From Laspinema palackyanum D2a (GTDB taxonomy: Bacteria; Cyanobacteriota; Cyanobacteriia; Cyanobacteriales; Laspinemataceae), in NCBI GenBank assembly GCA_025370845.1, contig JAMXFF010000011.1:1-64000 (forward strand): a stretch of 64,000 nucleotides of DNA, given 5' to 3'. Position numbers and translations under genes: made by a program. This document shows, one piece after another, positions 10,203-18,736 of the stretch (within the stretch, counting starts at the first letter, position 1; every line of letters begins with the position of its first letter). The notes beneath the pieces were generated by a model, which ran no database searches, was not told the origin of the DNA, and worked only from the letters and a program-made list of their open reading frames with translations.

Positions 10203-11372
10203 ATGCTGCCGATAATTGAGACAATTCCTATTGTTCAACTCGCTTCAGGCGATCGGTTGTTTATCCAGGTTTATAAGTTTCTTGGAGACAATCCCGGTCC
10301 TAAAGCTTATATCCAATCCAATTTACATGGCGCAGAAATTGCCGGAAACGCGGTGATTCATCAACTGATAGAGTTTTTACAGGGGTTAGATGCCAGTCAA
10401 ATTACCGGCGAGATTTGGCTGGTTCCGGTTTGTAACCCTCTGGGAATTAATCAGCGATCGCAACATTTTTCCAGCGGACGCTATCACAGCTATGATGGCA
10501 AAGACTGGAATCGCATCTTTTGGGATTATGAAAAAGAAGCCACAGACATCAGTCAATTCGCCGAGTCTCAAGTAAATTTATCTCCAGAAGAAATTCAAGA
10601 CAATTATCGAGAGATAATCCTCAAAAAATTTCATCAACTCCAAACAGACATCAACGCTGCCAGTGGCGTTCCCTTCGTCGAACAATATCGCTATCAATTA
10701 CAATCATTGAGCTTAGATGCCAATTATGTCATAGACTGCCACAGTTCCACCAATCAAGGACTAGATTATCTCTATTGCTTCAATTCCCGAGAGGAAAGCG
10801 CCAAAGCATTTCTGCTTGATTATGCAATTCTGATGAACGAATATGATGGAGATGCCTTCGATGAAGCGGGGATGAAACCCTGGCTGGCATTAGAGAAGAG
10901 TTTAGCAAAACAGGGAAAACCTATCCAGTTTGATGTCGAATCCTGGACCCTTGAACTTGGCACCGGAATGCAGATGAATCCGCAATCCGTCGCCAAAGGA
11001 GTTCGCGGCATTCAAAACTATTTGGCTAAAAAAGGGATGCTGGATATTCCCGGATTTCCCCTGCCGGAAACCACGTCACATTCCGTTATTTTTATTCTCA
11101 AAAACCGAATTAGAAAATATTATGCCACTGCCGGGGGAATGATTCAGAACCGCTTGCCGTTGGGAACCGTGCTTCAAAAAGGCGACTGTCTTTACCAACT
11201 CTTAAGTTTTGACAAAACTGGACAATTCCCCAAGATTATCGATGTTCCTGCCGTCGAACCCGGTTTAATCTTTGATGTTTGTACTAATTATTCGGCCAAT
11301 CAGGGGGATTATATTTTATCTATTTTTCAGGGAGAGCCTGAAAAGTTTGGAAAAATCAATTTTGATTTTTGA
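10203..11372 (+). CDS. Succinylglutamate desuccinylase/aspartoacylase family protein (M14-like)
   Basis: 389 aa. Zinc ligands of the AstE/AspA branch of M14 metallo-deacylases are visible: H42-G-A-E45 (SNLHGAEIAG) and H180 (DCHSSTN), followed by further conserved segments (VPVCNPLGINQR, FDVESWTLELGTG). Members remove an acyl or aminoacyl group from N-acylated amino acids or amides. The C-terminal ~80 residues (from NRIRKYYATAGGMIQNRLPLG) form the small beta domain usual in the family. There is no signal peptide, so it is probably cytosolic. It lies between its own upstream and downstream terminators, so it is monocistronic. The true substrate cannot be inferred; arginine catabolism partners (astABCD) are not adjacent. 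Confidence 0.85.
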   Translation: MLPIIETIPIVQLASGDRLFIQVYKFLGDNPGPKAYIQSNLHGAEIAGNAVIHQLIEFLQGLDASQITGEIWLVPVCNPLGINQRSQHFSSGRYHSYDGKDWNRIFWDYEKEATDISQFAESQVNLSPEEIQDNYREIILKKFHQLQTDINAASGVPFVEQYRYQLQSLSLDANYVIDCHSSTNQGLDYLYCFNSREESAKAFLLDYAILMNEYDGDAFDEAGMKPWLALEKSLAKQGKPIQFDVESWTLELGTGMQMNPQSVAKGVRGIQNYLAKKGMLDIPGFPLPETTSHSVIFILKNRIRKYYATAGGMIQNRLPLGTVLQKGDCLYQLLSFDKTGQFPKIIDVPAVEPGLIFDVCTNYSANQGDYILSIFQGEPEKFGKINFDF

Positions 11373-11409
11373 GGCAAAATAGCTTTACATGACCACCGTA
11401 GAATTAATT

Positions 11410-11440
11410 AGGGACTGGTTTTATGCCGGTCTCTTTTTTT
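11410..11440 (+). terminator. Rho-independent terminator
   Basis: AGGGACTGG (11410-11418) pairs with CCGGTCTCT (with G-T pairs) around TTTTATG, followed by a T run at 11433-11440. It ends the AstE-like gene. Confidence 0.75.
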
Positions 11441-11549
11441 GAGTCACTCCTCAGAGACAGACTTGGAGTTGTACAGAAATTTTCACTGTCCAGTTAGTTG
11501 ACTCAACCTGCGGAATGTGGTTTTCTAATTATTAGACCTCTTGCAATCT

Positions 11550-12923
11550 TCAATCCCCTCCCCGATTTTTTGCATACTCCCTCAACACTGGATTGAGGAA
11601 AAATTGAGTAACGCCTTCCCGTTCCTGAATTTCTACAAAAAGGCGTCTGCCGAGGGATTGCATCACTTTAAAAAACTCGGCGGCAGAGAATTGTGTCAGT
11701 TGTAACAGGTGCAGTAATGTCACGGGTTGGGTTGCAGTGGCAAGTTGGGCGATCGCCTTCTTTTCCGCTAACGTTAACCTCTGAAACTTTTGGTCTAATT
11801 GGGCCTGCAAAGGTTCCCATAAAACCAGCGTTTGATAGGTTAAAAACTCCGCTACTCGACCGGCACATAATTCTCGGATTGAGGTAGCAGTTAACTCTAA
11901 CCAAAGGGGATTGCCATGATAAAGATGGATTAAATTATCCCAGGTTTCTGAATCCGATAAATTTTGCGCTTGTAATATTCCTTTCGCTGCGTCACCTAAA
12001 CCCCCCAACACCAGCGATCGCACGGGATAGTTTTGCTTTTCCAAGGTGGTGACTGCGATGGGTTTTTCATCGGCGATCGCCAGCACACAACTCTGATGGG
12101 TCACTTCGGCGATCGTCTTAAAAAACAGCCGATGATCTTCGTAAACCGATCCATCTTCCCCCGCCAGTTTACCCGTATGTAAGGGACTCTGCAAATCATC
12201 AAGAATAATCAAACAGCGAGACTGAAGTAAATGGGTGAGGAGTAGGGAGAGTTGCGTTTCCAGGCGATCGGGAATCTCGGCATCGGGAGAAAAGATCTGC
12301 AACAGATTGGAGAGAATCGCACCCAAATCCGAGTAAAAGCGCAGACTGCGATAGATGACATACTCGAATTGATTTTGAATTTGTTCAACCAGATGCAACG
12401 CCAGAGTGGTTTTACCCATCCCACCGAATCCGAGAAGGGCCACCAGACGACAGCGATCGGCAACAATGGCGCGATCGAGAGTCGCGAGTTCCTCAGTTCG
12501 TCCGTAAAAATTGAAGATTTCCGGCGCGTTGCCTAAGTCAAGATGCGGTTGAGTTTGAGTTGACTGAGGTTGAGGGGGATGGGGAGGCGATCGGCGAGCT
12601 TCCGAACAAAGATGAACATTATTAACTGTTACTTTATCACTAACAATAGCTGATGAATAATTATAAAAATTGGCTTTCTCTAATACCGCTCTAAAATTCG
12701 CCTTGCTAACCTCTTTCCCCAACCCTTGCGAGAGAAGTTTCCAGAGTTCCGAACCTACATCTCTAACATGACCCTCACTGGCATAAGTCTCTTCGGCAAT
12801 TTTCGCATAAGTCTCACCCTCCAAAGTCCCTTGCAAAATCGCCTCTTGCAGATAGTCCAAATGATTCCCCGTCTGAGTAAAAACTAACTCATCAGCCAGT
12901 TTCAACACTTCCGTGATGTCCAT
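11550..12923 (-). CDS. STAND ATPase: vMAP-type N-terminal domain + NB-ARC
   Basis: 457 aa. Residues 1-~85 match the N-terminal domain often called vWA-MoxR-associated HTH (VLKLADELVF.QTGNHLDYLQEAIL...YAKIAEETYASEGHVRDVGSELWKLLS). A Pro/Gln linker (111-127) follows. The NB-ARC ATPase starts near 138 (FYGRTEELATLD), with Walker A G165-T173 (GFGGMGKTT, K171), Walker B CLIILDDLQ, and a C-terminal winged-helix-like part ending at FLNPVLREYAKN. Such proteins act as signal-activated NTPase switches in bacterial conflict and death pathways. Usual companions at the C terminus (WD40, TPR or pentapeptide sensor repeats) are missing, so this is a short form. A decayed copy of residues ~28-144 lies at 14119-14470. 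Confidence 0.85.
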   Translation of the reverse strand: MDITEVLKLADELVFTQTGNHLDYLQEAILQGTLEGETYAKIAEETYASEGHVRDVGSELWKLLSQGLGKEVSKANFRAVLEKANFYNYSSAIVSDKVTVNNVHLCSEARRSPPHPPQPQSTQTQPHLDLGNAPEIFNFYGRTEELATLDRAIVADRCRLVALLGFGGMGKTTLALHLVEQIQNQFEYVIYRSLRFYSDLGAILSNLLQIFSPDAEIPDRLETQLSLLLTHLLQSRCLIILDDLQSPLHTGKLAGEDGSVYEDHRLFFKTIAEVTHQSCVLAIADEKPIAVTTLEKQNYPVRSLVLGGLGDAAKGILQAQNLSDSETWDNLIHLYHGNPLWLELTATSIRELCAGRVAEFLTYQTLVLWEPLQAQLDQKFQRLTLAEKKAIAQLATATQPVTLLHLLQLTQFSAAEFFKVMQSLGRRLFVEIQEREGVTQFFLNPVLREYAKNRGGD

Positions 12924-13111
12924 AGGTCCAGGATAGTGGTAAAGTTTGGCCTATTATATCCGATCTTCCCGACATTTCCGACAAACCCGATTGGGTTATT
13001 GCCTCGAATCGCCGATGTTTCCGACTTGGCAGGACGTAGAGTTTCAGAGATGATGTTTGCATGAGGGCTAATCCTGAGCCCCAATAACCACCTCACCGAA
13101 GGAAAAAAACC

Positions 13112-13309
13112 GTGAGTTACCCAAGATCTGCAAAATACCAAGCTGACCCAAATGGAGATAACTACGTTTGCGGCAGTTGCGAGAGAAGCCAAGATCCTAG
13201 AGAAGGGGTACCCTGCATTAAGTGTGGAAAAGCAACCGTCACATGGCTACAATCTCAGGGTGAATCCTGGAGTTACGTCTTGAACAAATGGAGAAGGTTG
13301 GTCGGGTGA
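13112..13309 (+). CDS. Small zinc-ribbon protein
   Basis: 65 aa from a GTG start with GAAGGA upstream. Two CxxC knuckles (VCGSC at about 25-29 and PCIKC about 41-45) make a one-zinc ribbon. The tail is basic and aromatic (WSYVLNKWRRLVG). It is divergent from the STAND gene, 189 bp away, and is the first of three small genes between the intact and decayed STAND copies. I do not know the family. A nucleic-acid or protein-binding role is usual for such ribbons but not shown here. Confidence 0.55.
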   Translation: MSYPRSAKYQADPNGDNYVCGSCERSQDPREGVPCIKCGKATVTWLQSQGESWSYVLNKWRRLVG

Positions 13310-13341
13310 ATCGAGAGATAAACAGAGCAATAGCGTGAATT

Positions 13342-13584
13342 ATGGGAAAACAAGCGCAAGAACTCATCAATAAGTATGGAGGCAACTATACCTGGGAACA
13401 GTTGCGCTCTACTAAAATAGATTATCAACTTTCCAAAATTCAATATGAATACCCCGGAGGTGTGAAAAGTAACACTTTTACCGAGTTAGAAGAGTTAGCC
13501 AAAGATGGAGATGCAGAAGCCAAGAAAGCGATTAAGCTTCTTCTTCAAACTCAGAGGCTAAATAACAAGTCAGGCCAAAACTAG
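13342..13584 (+). CDS. Small hypothetical protein
   Basis: 80 aa, predicted mixed then helical (TFTELEELAKDGDAEAKKAIKLLLQTQ). It starts 32 bp after the zinc-ribbon gene on the same strand. Coding is suggested by acidic/basic helix periodicity and AT-rich codon use unlike the flanking housekeeping genes; the Shine-Dalgarno is weak. The family is not recognised. Confidence 0.45.
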   Translation: MGKQAQELINKYGGNYTWEQLRSTKIDYQLSKIQYEYPGGVKSNTFTELEELAKDGDAEAKKAIKLLLQTQRLNNKSGQN

Positions 13585-13681
13585 CTAAAGAAGCTCTATT
13601 GCTCTTGCTCCGGGTTGGCGTAGAGTCCGTTAATGAAGTCTGCTAAAAGATACGGCTTTTCAGTATTTGGGGATTATAACC

Positions 13682-14059
13682 ATGAAATTGTCTGTAGATC
13701 GGCAAGAAAAAAAAGGGCCATTTGGGGGAACATACTACGAATCTAAAATAAAACTAACTTTAACTGAAGAAGAGGAAAAGATTGCCGAAACCATCGAATT
13801 AATGAAAAAAGGTCTTTTGGATCCGACCGATTCTGTTGAGAGTCAGGTACTTCTTGCGTTAGCGAGGAATAAATTAAGCGTTCGGGATTTAACTATCATA
13901 GGAGTAACAGCAAAATGTGATAAAGAGGCTGACCTCAGCCGTCTAGCTCTTGTTGAAAATAAAATTCGAGAAAGATGCAAGGATATTAAAGCTGAGATTG
14001 ACCTTTATATTGCCGCTAAAAACGCAATAAATGAGGGAGGATATGAAGAAGAATTTTAA
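13682..14059 (+). CDS. Hypothetical protein, helical, 125 aa
   Basis: The start at ATG 13682 is preferred to an in-frame TTG at 13667 because GGGGA lies 8 nt upstream of the ATG. The N-terminal third looks beta-rich (MKLSVDRQEKKGPFGGTYYESKIKLTLTEEE), the rest helical with an RDLTIIGVTAKCDKEADLSRLALVENKIRERC stretch that could be a coiled coil. There are no known motifs. It is AT-rich and ends just before a perfect terminator. It is probably the last gene of the small unit beginning at 13112, whose context is a STAND ATPase island. Confidence 0.55.
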   Translation: MKLSVDRQEKKGPFGGTYYESKIKLTLTEEEEKIAETIELMKKGLLDPTDSVESQVLLALARNKLSVRDLTIIGVTAKCDKEADLSRLALVENKIRERCKDIKAEIDLYIAAKNAINEGGYEEEF

Positions 14060-14084
14060 AAACCGACTGTAAAACAATCTCAGG

Positions 14085-14114
14085 AATAACCCGGGCATTT
14101 CCGGGTTATTATTT
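14085..14114 (+). terminator. Rho-independent terminator
   Basis: AATAACCCGG (14085-14094) and CCGGGTTATT (14101-14110) pair perfectly around GCATTT, followed by ATTTT. It ends the three-gene small unit. Confidence 0.85.
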
Positions 14115-14118
14115 TAGG

Positions 14119-14470
14119 TACTCATTTTGTCTATAAAATTTGAATATATCCGGCGCTTTCTCTACGTCAAGATAGGATTAAGTTATAATTGGATGGGGTT
14201 TTGTGGCATAGGTAGACGTTCGCCCAGATTCCGAACAAAGATGAACATTATTAAATGTTACTTTATCACTAACAAGAGCTGATGAATAATTATAAAAATT
14301 TGCTTACTCTAATCCCGCTCTAAAATTCGCCTTGCTAACCTCTTTCCCCAACCCCTCGGAGAGCAGATCCCTTCAGTTCCGAACCCACATCTCTAACATG
14401 ACTAGGGCATAAGTCTCTTCCGCAATTGTTGCGTAATTCTCCCTCTCCAAAGTCCCTCTAAAAACCTTGT
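14119..14470 (-). pseudogene. Decayed copy of the STAND ATPase N-terminal half
   Basis: This stretch aligns by eye with 12490-12840 of the intact gene over its whole length. Long near-identical runs include TTCCGAACAAAGATGAAC, GTTACTTTATCACTAACA, CTCTAAAATTCGCCTTGCT and CATCTCTAACATGAC. It corresponds to residues ~28-144. Small insertions, deletions and stops break the frame, and the start, the NB-ARC and the rest are gone. It marks an old tandem duplication of the STAND gene, with the three small genes now between the copies. Confidence 0.85.
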
Positions 14471-14512
14471 CATCTAACCATTTTAGTCGGTTTTAACCGA
14501 CTTTAGCTATGA

Positions 14513-14534
14513 GCCGGGGACTTAAGTCCCCGGC
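14513..14534. repeat. 22-bp perfect palindrome with CGACTTTAGCTATGAG lead-in
   Basis: GCCGGGGACTTAAGTCCCCGGC is a perfect palindrome. It is preceded by CGACTTTAGCTATGAG (14499-14514), which recurs at about 43920-43936 ahead of a CCCCCGCCGG motif, and by a smaller hairpin TAGTCGGTTTTAACCGACT. This is a member of a second dispersed repeat family. Confidence 0.7.
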
Positions 14535-14661
14535 GGAATATGGGATTCACAGATAAATTATTGTCATCAAATCACAACATCATGAGACTGCTTATCCCTG
14601 GCTCAAGGGTTATCCATCCAGGGACCCTACCCCATCCGGTTTAAATTAGCCCGCGCAGGCT

Positions 14662-15993
14662 TTACCTGGTGGGAGATGAATCAAATACCTCCATTAAATG
14701 AGTTGCAATCCGTTGGGAAGCGCCCGGTTCTCCCATGCGACGCTGACCATTTTCACCGATGAGTTGCAGTAGATCCGGGTCCCGTAAGAGTTGCTGGATG
14801 ACTTCGGCGACTTTATCTGGGCGTTTGACTAGGGTTACTGAGGGTCCCAGGAGGCGACTTTGCGCTTCGGCAAAGGCGGGGGTGAATTGGGGACCTTTTC
14901 CGGGGAGGGCGATCGCAGGTTTGCCTAATCCCACAAATTGCTCGGTTGCAGTTCCTGCCATTGAGATCGCCACATCGCCGTAACGCAAGCATTCCACAAA
15001 TCCTGTCTGAGTCAGCAATAATCGGGCGGTTTTTTGGGTGAAGGTGAGGGCACCGGATGCTTGTAAGGTGGCGATCGCCCGATCAATTTCTAAGGGCCCT
15101 GGATTATCCCCAATCCCATCCAGTAGAGAGGAGTGGCGATGCCATCCGTAATTTTCCAACTCCTGGGAAAAATGTTCGATTTTTAATCCTGGGGCGATCG
15201 CCGCTAGAATAACGGGATGGCGCTTATTGAAGGTTTCCACCACCGACCCCAGTCCCCAGAGGATTTGCTGCCAATTTGCATAGGCTTCCGGTGCTCTGGA
15301 TCCAGGTAATAGAGTGACTACGAGCGATCGCTGAGTTTCCTTCAGTTCCGCATCCGGGTCATAAAAAATTGGGGCTGTAGTATCCACCTCTAAATCATCC
15401 ATCATTGGATTCCCCAAGTCATAAGCGGGAATCGAAAATTGCTGTAAGGTTGCTGTAGTGAGCGCATCCCGAGGAAAAACGGCCCGACAGCGTTTATTCC
15501 GCATCAAAGCGCGTTCCCAGGGTAAATAGACAGAACCGGACCAACTTTCCAACCGTTCAAACCAGGTGGGACGGGGTAACACTCCTGCCTCATCTCGAAG
15601 ATAATATTCAGACTTGGCAGTGCCGATAAAGGCGTAGGGAAGACCGCTCAAACGCGCAAATAGCAAGGGGACAATATCTCCAACCGCTAAAATGGCATCC
15701 CCTTGTTTCGCCCATTGTTGAATGGCTTGATATTGTTTCCAGGTTAACCCGAGTAATCCGTGAGAGATGTCCCCTAATAACTGCCGTCCATCCATATAGA
15801 CGAATCCCCCGGATGGCATGGGTTTGACGGGACCAATAATTTCTATCTCCGGCAGTTGCAGGTAGGCACGGCCCTCTCCCACCAGGGGGAGTGCGGCTAA
15901 ATCTGGAGAATGCTGATGCTGCTGGAGTTGGCGCAATACCCTCAAGGCGATCGCGTCTTCCCCATGACCATTACTCAGACAGAGTATTTTCAA
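14662..15993 (-). CDS. Lipid-A-disaccharide synthase-related protein (LpxB-like)
   Basis: 443 aa. It starts MKILCLSNGHGEDAIALRVLRQL, the glycosyltransferase-B opening of the LpxB-related family found in cyanobacteria and plants (TIGR03492 type). Other conserved parts are GDIVPLLFARLSGLPYAFIGTAKSEYYLRD, VVTLLPGSRAPEAYANW and VAISMAGTATEQFVGLGKPAIALPGKGPQFTPAFAEAQSRLLG, the donor nucleotide-sugar site region. LpxB proper joins two lipid A sugars. This branch lacks a proven reaction, and cyanobacterial lipid A synthesis does not clearly need it. It stands alone between a repeat-rich gap and divergent ssrA. Confidence 0.88.
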   Translation of the reverse strand: MKILCLSNGHGEDAIALRVLRQLQQHQHSPDLAALPLVGEGRAYLQLPEIEIIGPVKPMPSGGFVYMDGRQLLGDISHGLLGLTWKQYQAIQQWAKQGDAILAVGDIVPLLFARLSGLPYAFIGTAKSEYYLRDEAGVLPRPTWFERLESWSGSVYLPWERALMRNKRCRAVFPRDALTTATLQQFSIPAYDLGNPMMDDLEVDTTAPIFYDPDAELKETQRSLVVTLLPGSRAPEAYANWQQILWGLGSVVETFNKRHPVILAAIAPGLKIEHFSQELENYGWHRHSSLLDGIGDNPGPLEIDRAIATLQASGALTFTQKTARLLLTQTGFVECLRYGDVAISMAGTATEQFVGLGKPAIALPGKGPQFTPAFAEAQSRLLGPSVTLVKRPDKVAEVIQQLLRDPDLLQLIGENGQRRMGEPGASQRIATHLMEVFDSSPTR

Positions 15994-16106
15994 ACCTCAC
16001 TTCCTCCGTTGATTGCTTTCCCAGCCAGCCCTTGGGCTAAATTCACAAATTAATTGGTTAAACCTGTTGTCATCCCCAAAATTTTGATTATAATAGAAGA
16101 AGACAC

Positions 16107-16494
16107 GGGGCCGTACTGGTTTCGATAGTGGAGTGAAAGCTGCTCCGTGATTCAGGCCGAGAGTGAGTTGTCTCTCGTCAATCCCCAACTCAAAAAAAAA
16201 GTAAATGCGAACAACATCGTTCCTTTCGCTCGTAAAGCGGCCACTGTTGCTGCCTAAAAACCTCTAGCAGGTTTGAGCGGTCTATAGCTTGACTCCGTTA
16301 AAGGCTACAGACAAACCCTCAACGGATGCTCTAGTAAGGTTTCTCTGGTTACTTGCTAGTTAAGACTCAACCTGAGTATCCTGTCATCCGGGATAATGGA
16401 TGGTCCCCGCCCAGAGGGTTAAATGGGCTACGCCTGTGAATGAGCGGTAAGTGAATACCTCTCCTAGACAGCAGTTCGATTCTGCTCGGCTCCA
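16107..16494 (+). ncRNA. ssrA: tmRNA (one-piece)
   Basis: The tRNA-like ends pair: GGGGCCG (16107-16113) with CGGCTCC (16487-16493, one G-T), discriminator A16494, no encoded CCA. The T arm is GCAG-TTCGATT-CTGC (16471-16485 region). The tag frame resumes at GCG 16207 and reads ANNIVPFARKAATVAA then TAA at 16255-16257. The tag fits the cyanobacterial ANNIVPFARK type. The two ends are continuous in one gene, unlike the permuted two-piece tmRNA of marine picocyanobacteria. It rescues stalled ribosomes and marks the unfinished protein for degradation. The 3' half carries the pseudoknot region. Confidence 0.97.
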
Positions 16495-16510
16495 TCGTTA
16501 TCAAAAAAAT

Positions 16511-16553
16511 CAACCCATCCGATACAATCATGTAAAGGATGGGTTGATTTTTT
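16511..16553 (+). terminator. ssrA terminator
   Basis: CAACCCATCC (16511-16520) pairs perfectly with GGATGGGTTG (16537-16546) around a 16-nt loop, followed by ATTTTTT. The last T abuts the ATG of the double-HNH gene at 16554. Confidence 0.9.
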
Positions 16554-17573
16554 ATGAACTCTAAAACAGCGATTGTTATCTGTGAAAACCCCCAATGTGG
16601 AAAGGAATTTACCAAGCCTTTAGCGGAGTTTAAACGCAGTGAAAGGCTGGGTAGACAGCACTTTTGTTCGCTCAAATGCTATGCCAAGTTTAAAGGAATT
16701 AAAAATTTTAAAGATAAAATCAATACGAATTATGATGGATTAAAGAAAGGAAGCGAGCAAGATGATTTATCTCCCTTTCGCCATCCTCTAAAAATTATCA
16801 TAAAATCGGTTAAGCAGCGACAGATAGAGTCTTCAGTGACCTTAGAAGACCTCAAACTGATTTGGGATAAACAGGCGGGGATTTGTCCTTATACTGGATG
16901 GGAGTTGGTGCTGTTCCCTTGCACAACAGACTACCAATCCCGTCCTTTAACAACAAATCGAGCGAGTGTAGACCGGATTGATTCCTCGAAAGGCTACAGT
17001 CTGGATAATATCCAATTTGTGGCAGTGATGGCGAATTTGGCTAAAAATTGTTTTAGGGAAGCGGAACTCTTGGATTTTTGTCAGGCCGTTTATCAAAATT
17101 ATCAAGGTAAAGGGAGGAGTATGGAAAACATTGTTGGGGGACAAGATAGGGAATTAGAATTCCTCCCTCAATTGAATCCTGTTATGTTTGAGTCTCCAAG
17201 GGTCAGTAAGCGAATTGACAGCTATTCTCCGTTTCGGCAGCATTTGAATTTAGCTCGAATGCACGCTCGGATGAAGGGACGGGAGTGCAGTCTGACGTTG
17301 GAAGATTTGAAGCAACTGTGGGAAAGGCAGGGGGGACGATGTGTTTATACGGGATGGGAATTGGAGAATCCTCCAACTACGAATGGGAGGTTACGGTGCG
17401 ATCGCCATCCTCGAAGGGCGAGTTTAGACCGAATTGATTCAACCCAGGGATATCGGTTGGGAAATGTTCAGTTTGTGTCAGTGATGGCGAATTATGCGAA
17501 GCGGGATTTTGAGGAAGAACAATTGTGGAAATTTTGTGCGTCTGTGGTAAAATATCTTCGTCAATCCGAGTAA
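16554..17573 (+). CDS. Protein with N-terminal zinc finger and two tandem HNH-like domains
   Basis: 339 aa. The N-terminal zinc finger (C10-ENPQ-C and FCSLKC) precedes two similar domains. Both contain SPFR, LEDLK.(I/L)W, (I/R)CPYTGWEL or RCVYTGWEL, RAS(V/L)DRIDS(S/T).GY.L(D/G)N(I/V)QFV.VMAN.AK. This YTG...DRIDS...GY...N(V/I)Q layout is that of phage/intron-type HNH endonucleases, so the protein looks like an internally duplicated nuclease. The ATG follows directly on the T run of the ssrA terminator with no normal Shine-Dalgarno; GGATGGG in the terminator stem is the nearest purine run. A later start would remove the zinc finger. Position behind ssrA, a common integration site, suggests acquisition by transfer (inference). 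Confidence 0.75.
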   Translation: MNSKTAIVICENPQCGKEFTKPLAEFKRSERLGRQHFCSLKCYAKFKGIKNFKDKINTNYDGLKKGSEQDDLSPFRHPLKIIIKSVKQRQIESSVTLEDLKLIWDKQAGICPYTGWELVLFPCTTDYQSRPLTTNRASVDRIDSSKGYSLDNIQFVAVMANLAKNCFREAELLDFCQAVYQNYQGKGRSMENIVGGQDRELEFLPQLNPVMFESPRVSKRIDSYSPFRQHLNLARMHARMKGRECSLTLEDLKQLWERQGGRCVYTGWELENPPTTNGRLRCDRHPRRASLDRIDSTQGYRLGNVQFVSVMANYAKRDFEEEQLWKFCASVVKYLRQSE

Positions 17574-17644
17574 AAAAAGATATCGCCGCTGAATCCACGA
17601 ATTCAAAGACCGTTTCCCTAACCTAACTCTTGATAATTTTCCCA

Positions 17645-17675
17645 GAAAAGAAAATTGGGTGGGAATTACCCACCC
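17645..17675 (-). terminator. Terminator of the 2TM-domain gene
   Basis: Read on the minus strand, GGGTGGG-TAATT-CCCACCC (17675-17657) is followed by AATTTTCTTTTC. It lies between convergent genes and may serve both. Confidence 0.7.
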
Positions 17676-17710
17676 GATAAAACTATCCCTTGCTCAACCT
17701 TTGCCAGCAT

Positions 17711-18193
17711 CTACAAGAGTCCCGCTTGAGGTTTGAGCCACTTGTTTAAGGTGGTATGGATGGTTTGTCCTATTTGCTGCTTCAAGCGCCAAGCAGCAAA
17801 GGCTTTATCATACTCTTCTCCAGTCAGTTGGTAGGTCTTCCATCCTTTCAGAGCAAGGAACAATCCCCACAGAAATAGAATCGGCAAAGTCCAGGTCAGG
17901 GTGTGAGCCGTCAGCAGATTCAAGACGACTAAAAATGAGTTGGCAATCCCATAACGAACTAGATTATTTTTGAACTTAGTCTGGCGATAAAGGTCAAAAC
18001 CACGTCGTTCTTTCAGTTGACCTTGGTTAACTAGCCATTCTTGTTCGGCATGGACAATATTTTCCGGTGGAATGCCGAGTTCTTTGGCGATTTCTACCAG
18101 TTGAACGCGGGAAAACTCTTCGGTTTCAGTTTGGCGGGCGATCGCCAAGTTCAGGATTTCCTGGACGGCTTGGGGGGTGTAAGATTCAGGCAT
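17711..18193 (-). CDS. 2TM domain-containing protein
   Basis: 160 aa. Residues 1-~65 are a helical soluble part (YTPQAVQEILNLAIARQ...FSRVQLVEIAKELGIPPENIVHAEQEW). A pair of hydrophobic helices follows (LVRYGIANSFLVVLNLLTA and WTLPILFLWGLFLALKG), then the W.TYQLTGEEYDKAFAAWR motif. This is the arrangement of the 2TM family (Pfam 2TM), small inner- or thylakoid-membrane proteins of unknown role that often sit near regulators. It is monocistronic with an opposing neighbour. Confidence 0.8.
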   Translation of the reverse strand: MPESYTPQAVQEILNLAIARQTETEEFSRVQLVEIAKELGIPPENIVHAEQEWLVNQGQLKERRGFDLYRQTKFKNNLVRYGIANSFLVVLNLLTAHTLTWTLPILFLWGLFLALKGWKTYQLTGEEYDKAFAAWRLKQQIGQTIHTTLNKWLKPQAGLL

Positions 18194-18736
18194 TGCAGTT
18201 AGTTTCTATAGGAGGAATCGGAGCAGAGAATTCTCAAAACTCTTTTTCCTGTTATTGTAGCGAATCTCCAAGCGGAACGGGGCTTTTTCTGAGTACGGAT
18301 GACTCCCATACGGAACTGGGGATGATGGCGATTTCCAGGGAATCCTAGAGCATCGGTATCCGATCAGTTCCCACCGGGAGCTTTCACAAAATTTTGGCTA
18401 ATTAGCAACAAATTAGTGCCAAAAGCCCCGTTCTTGGTAGGGGTGATTGAATCCTTATCCGGAACTCCTGGGGTTGCACTGGAACGGAAATAGTCCAAAG
18501 GGCGATCGCACCCCCCATACGGAAATCCACCCGCGATCGCTACATAAGCGCCTAGAATAAAACAATCCAATTTGACATTTTTATTTCCAGTTGGTAATTG
18601 CTTACAACCTCTAACCCTGCGGCAGATCCTCCCCGGTTTTTCTGCAACACTTAAAGAAACTGCCTTGATCCCCTCCCCTCTAATCCGTGATCTTCACTTT
18701 AAAAAAAACGATTGAAGCTGGCCCTACCCCTTAACA
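18194..18736. other. Divergent intergenic region
   Basis: 540 bp between the 2TM gene and the CBS kinase. A minus-strand frame at 18364-18570 exists but has no ribosome binding site and odd composition. No RNA gene is recognised. Confidence 0.5.

Noticed and set aside
16500-18200. Complete integrative element behind ssrA
   Set aside because: No integrase gene and no visible repeat of the ssrA 3' end downstream; only one candidate inserted gene.
18364-18570. Minus-strand ORF of 68 aa
   Set aside because: No ribosome binding site, no recognisable pattern, lies in a HIP1-rich spacer.
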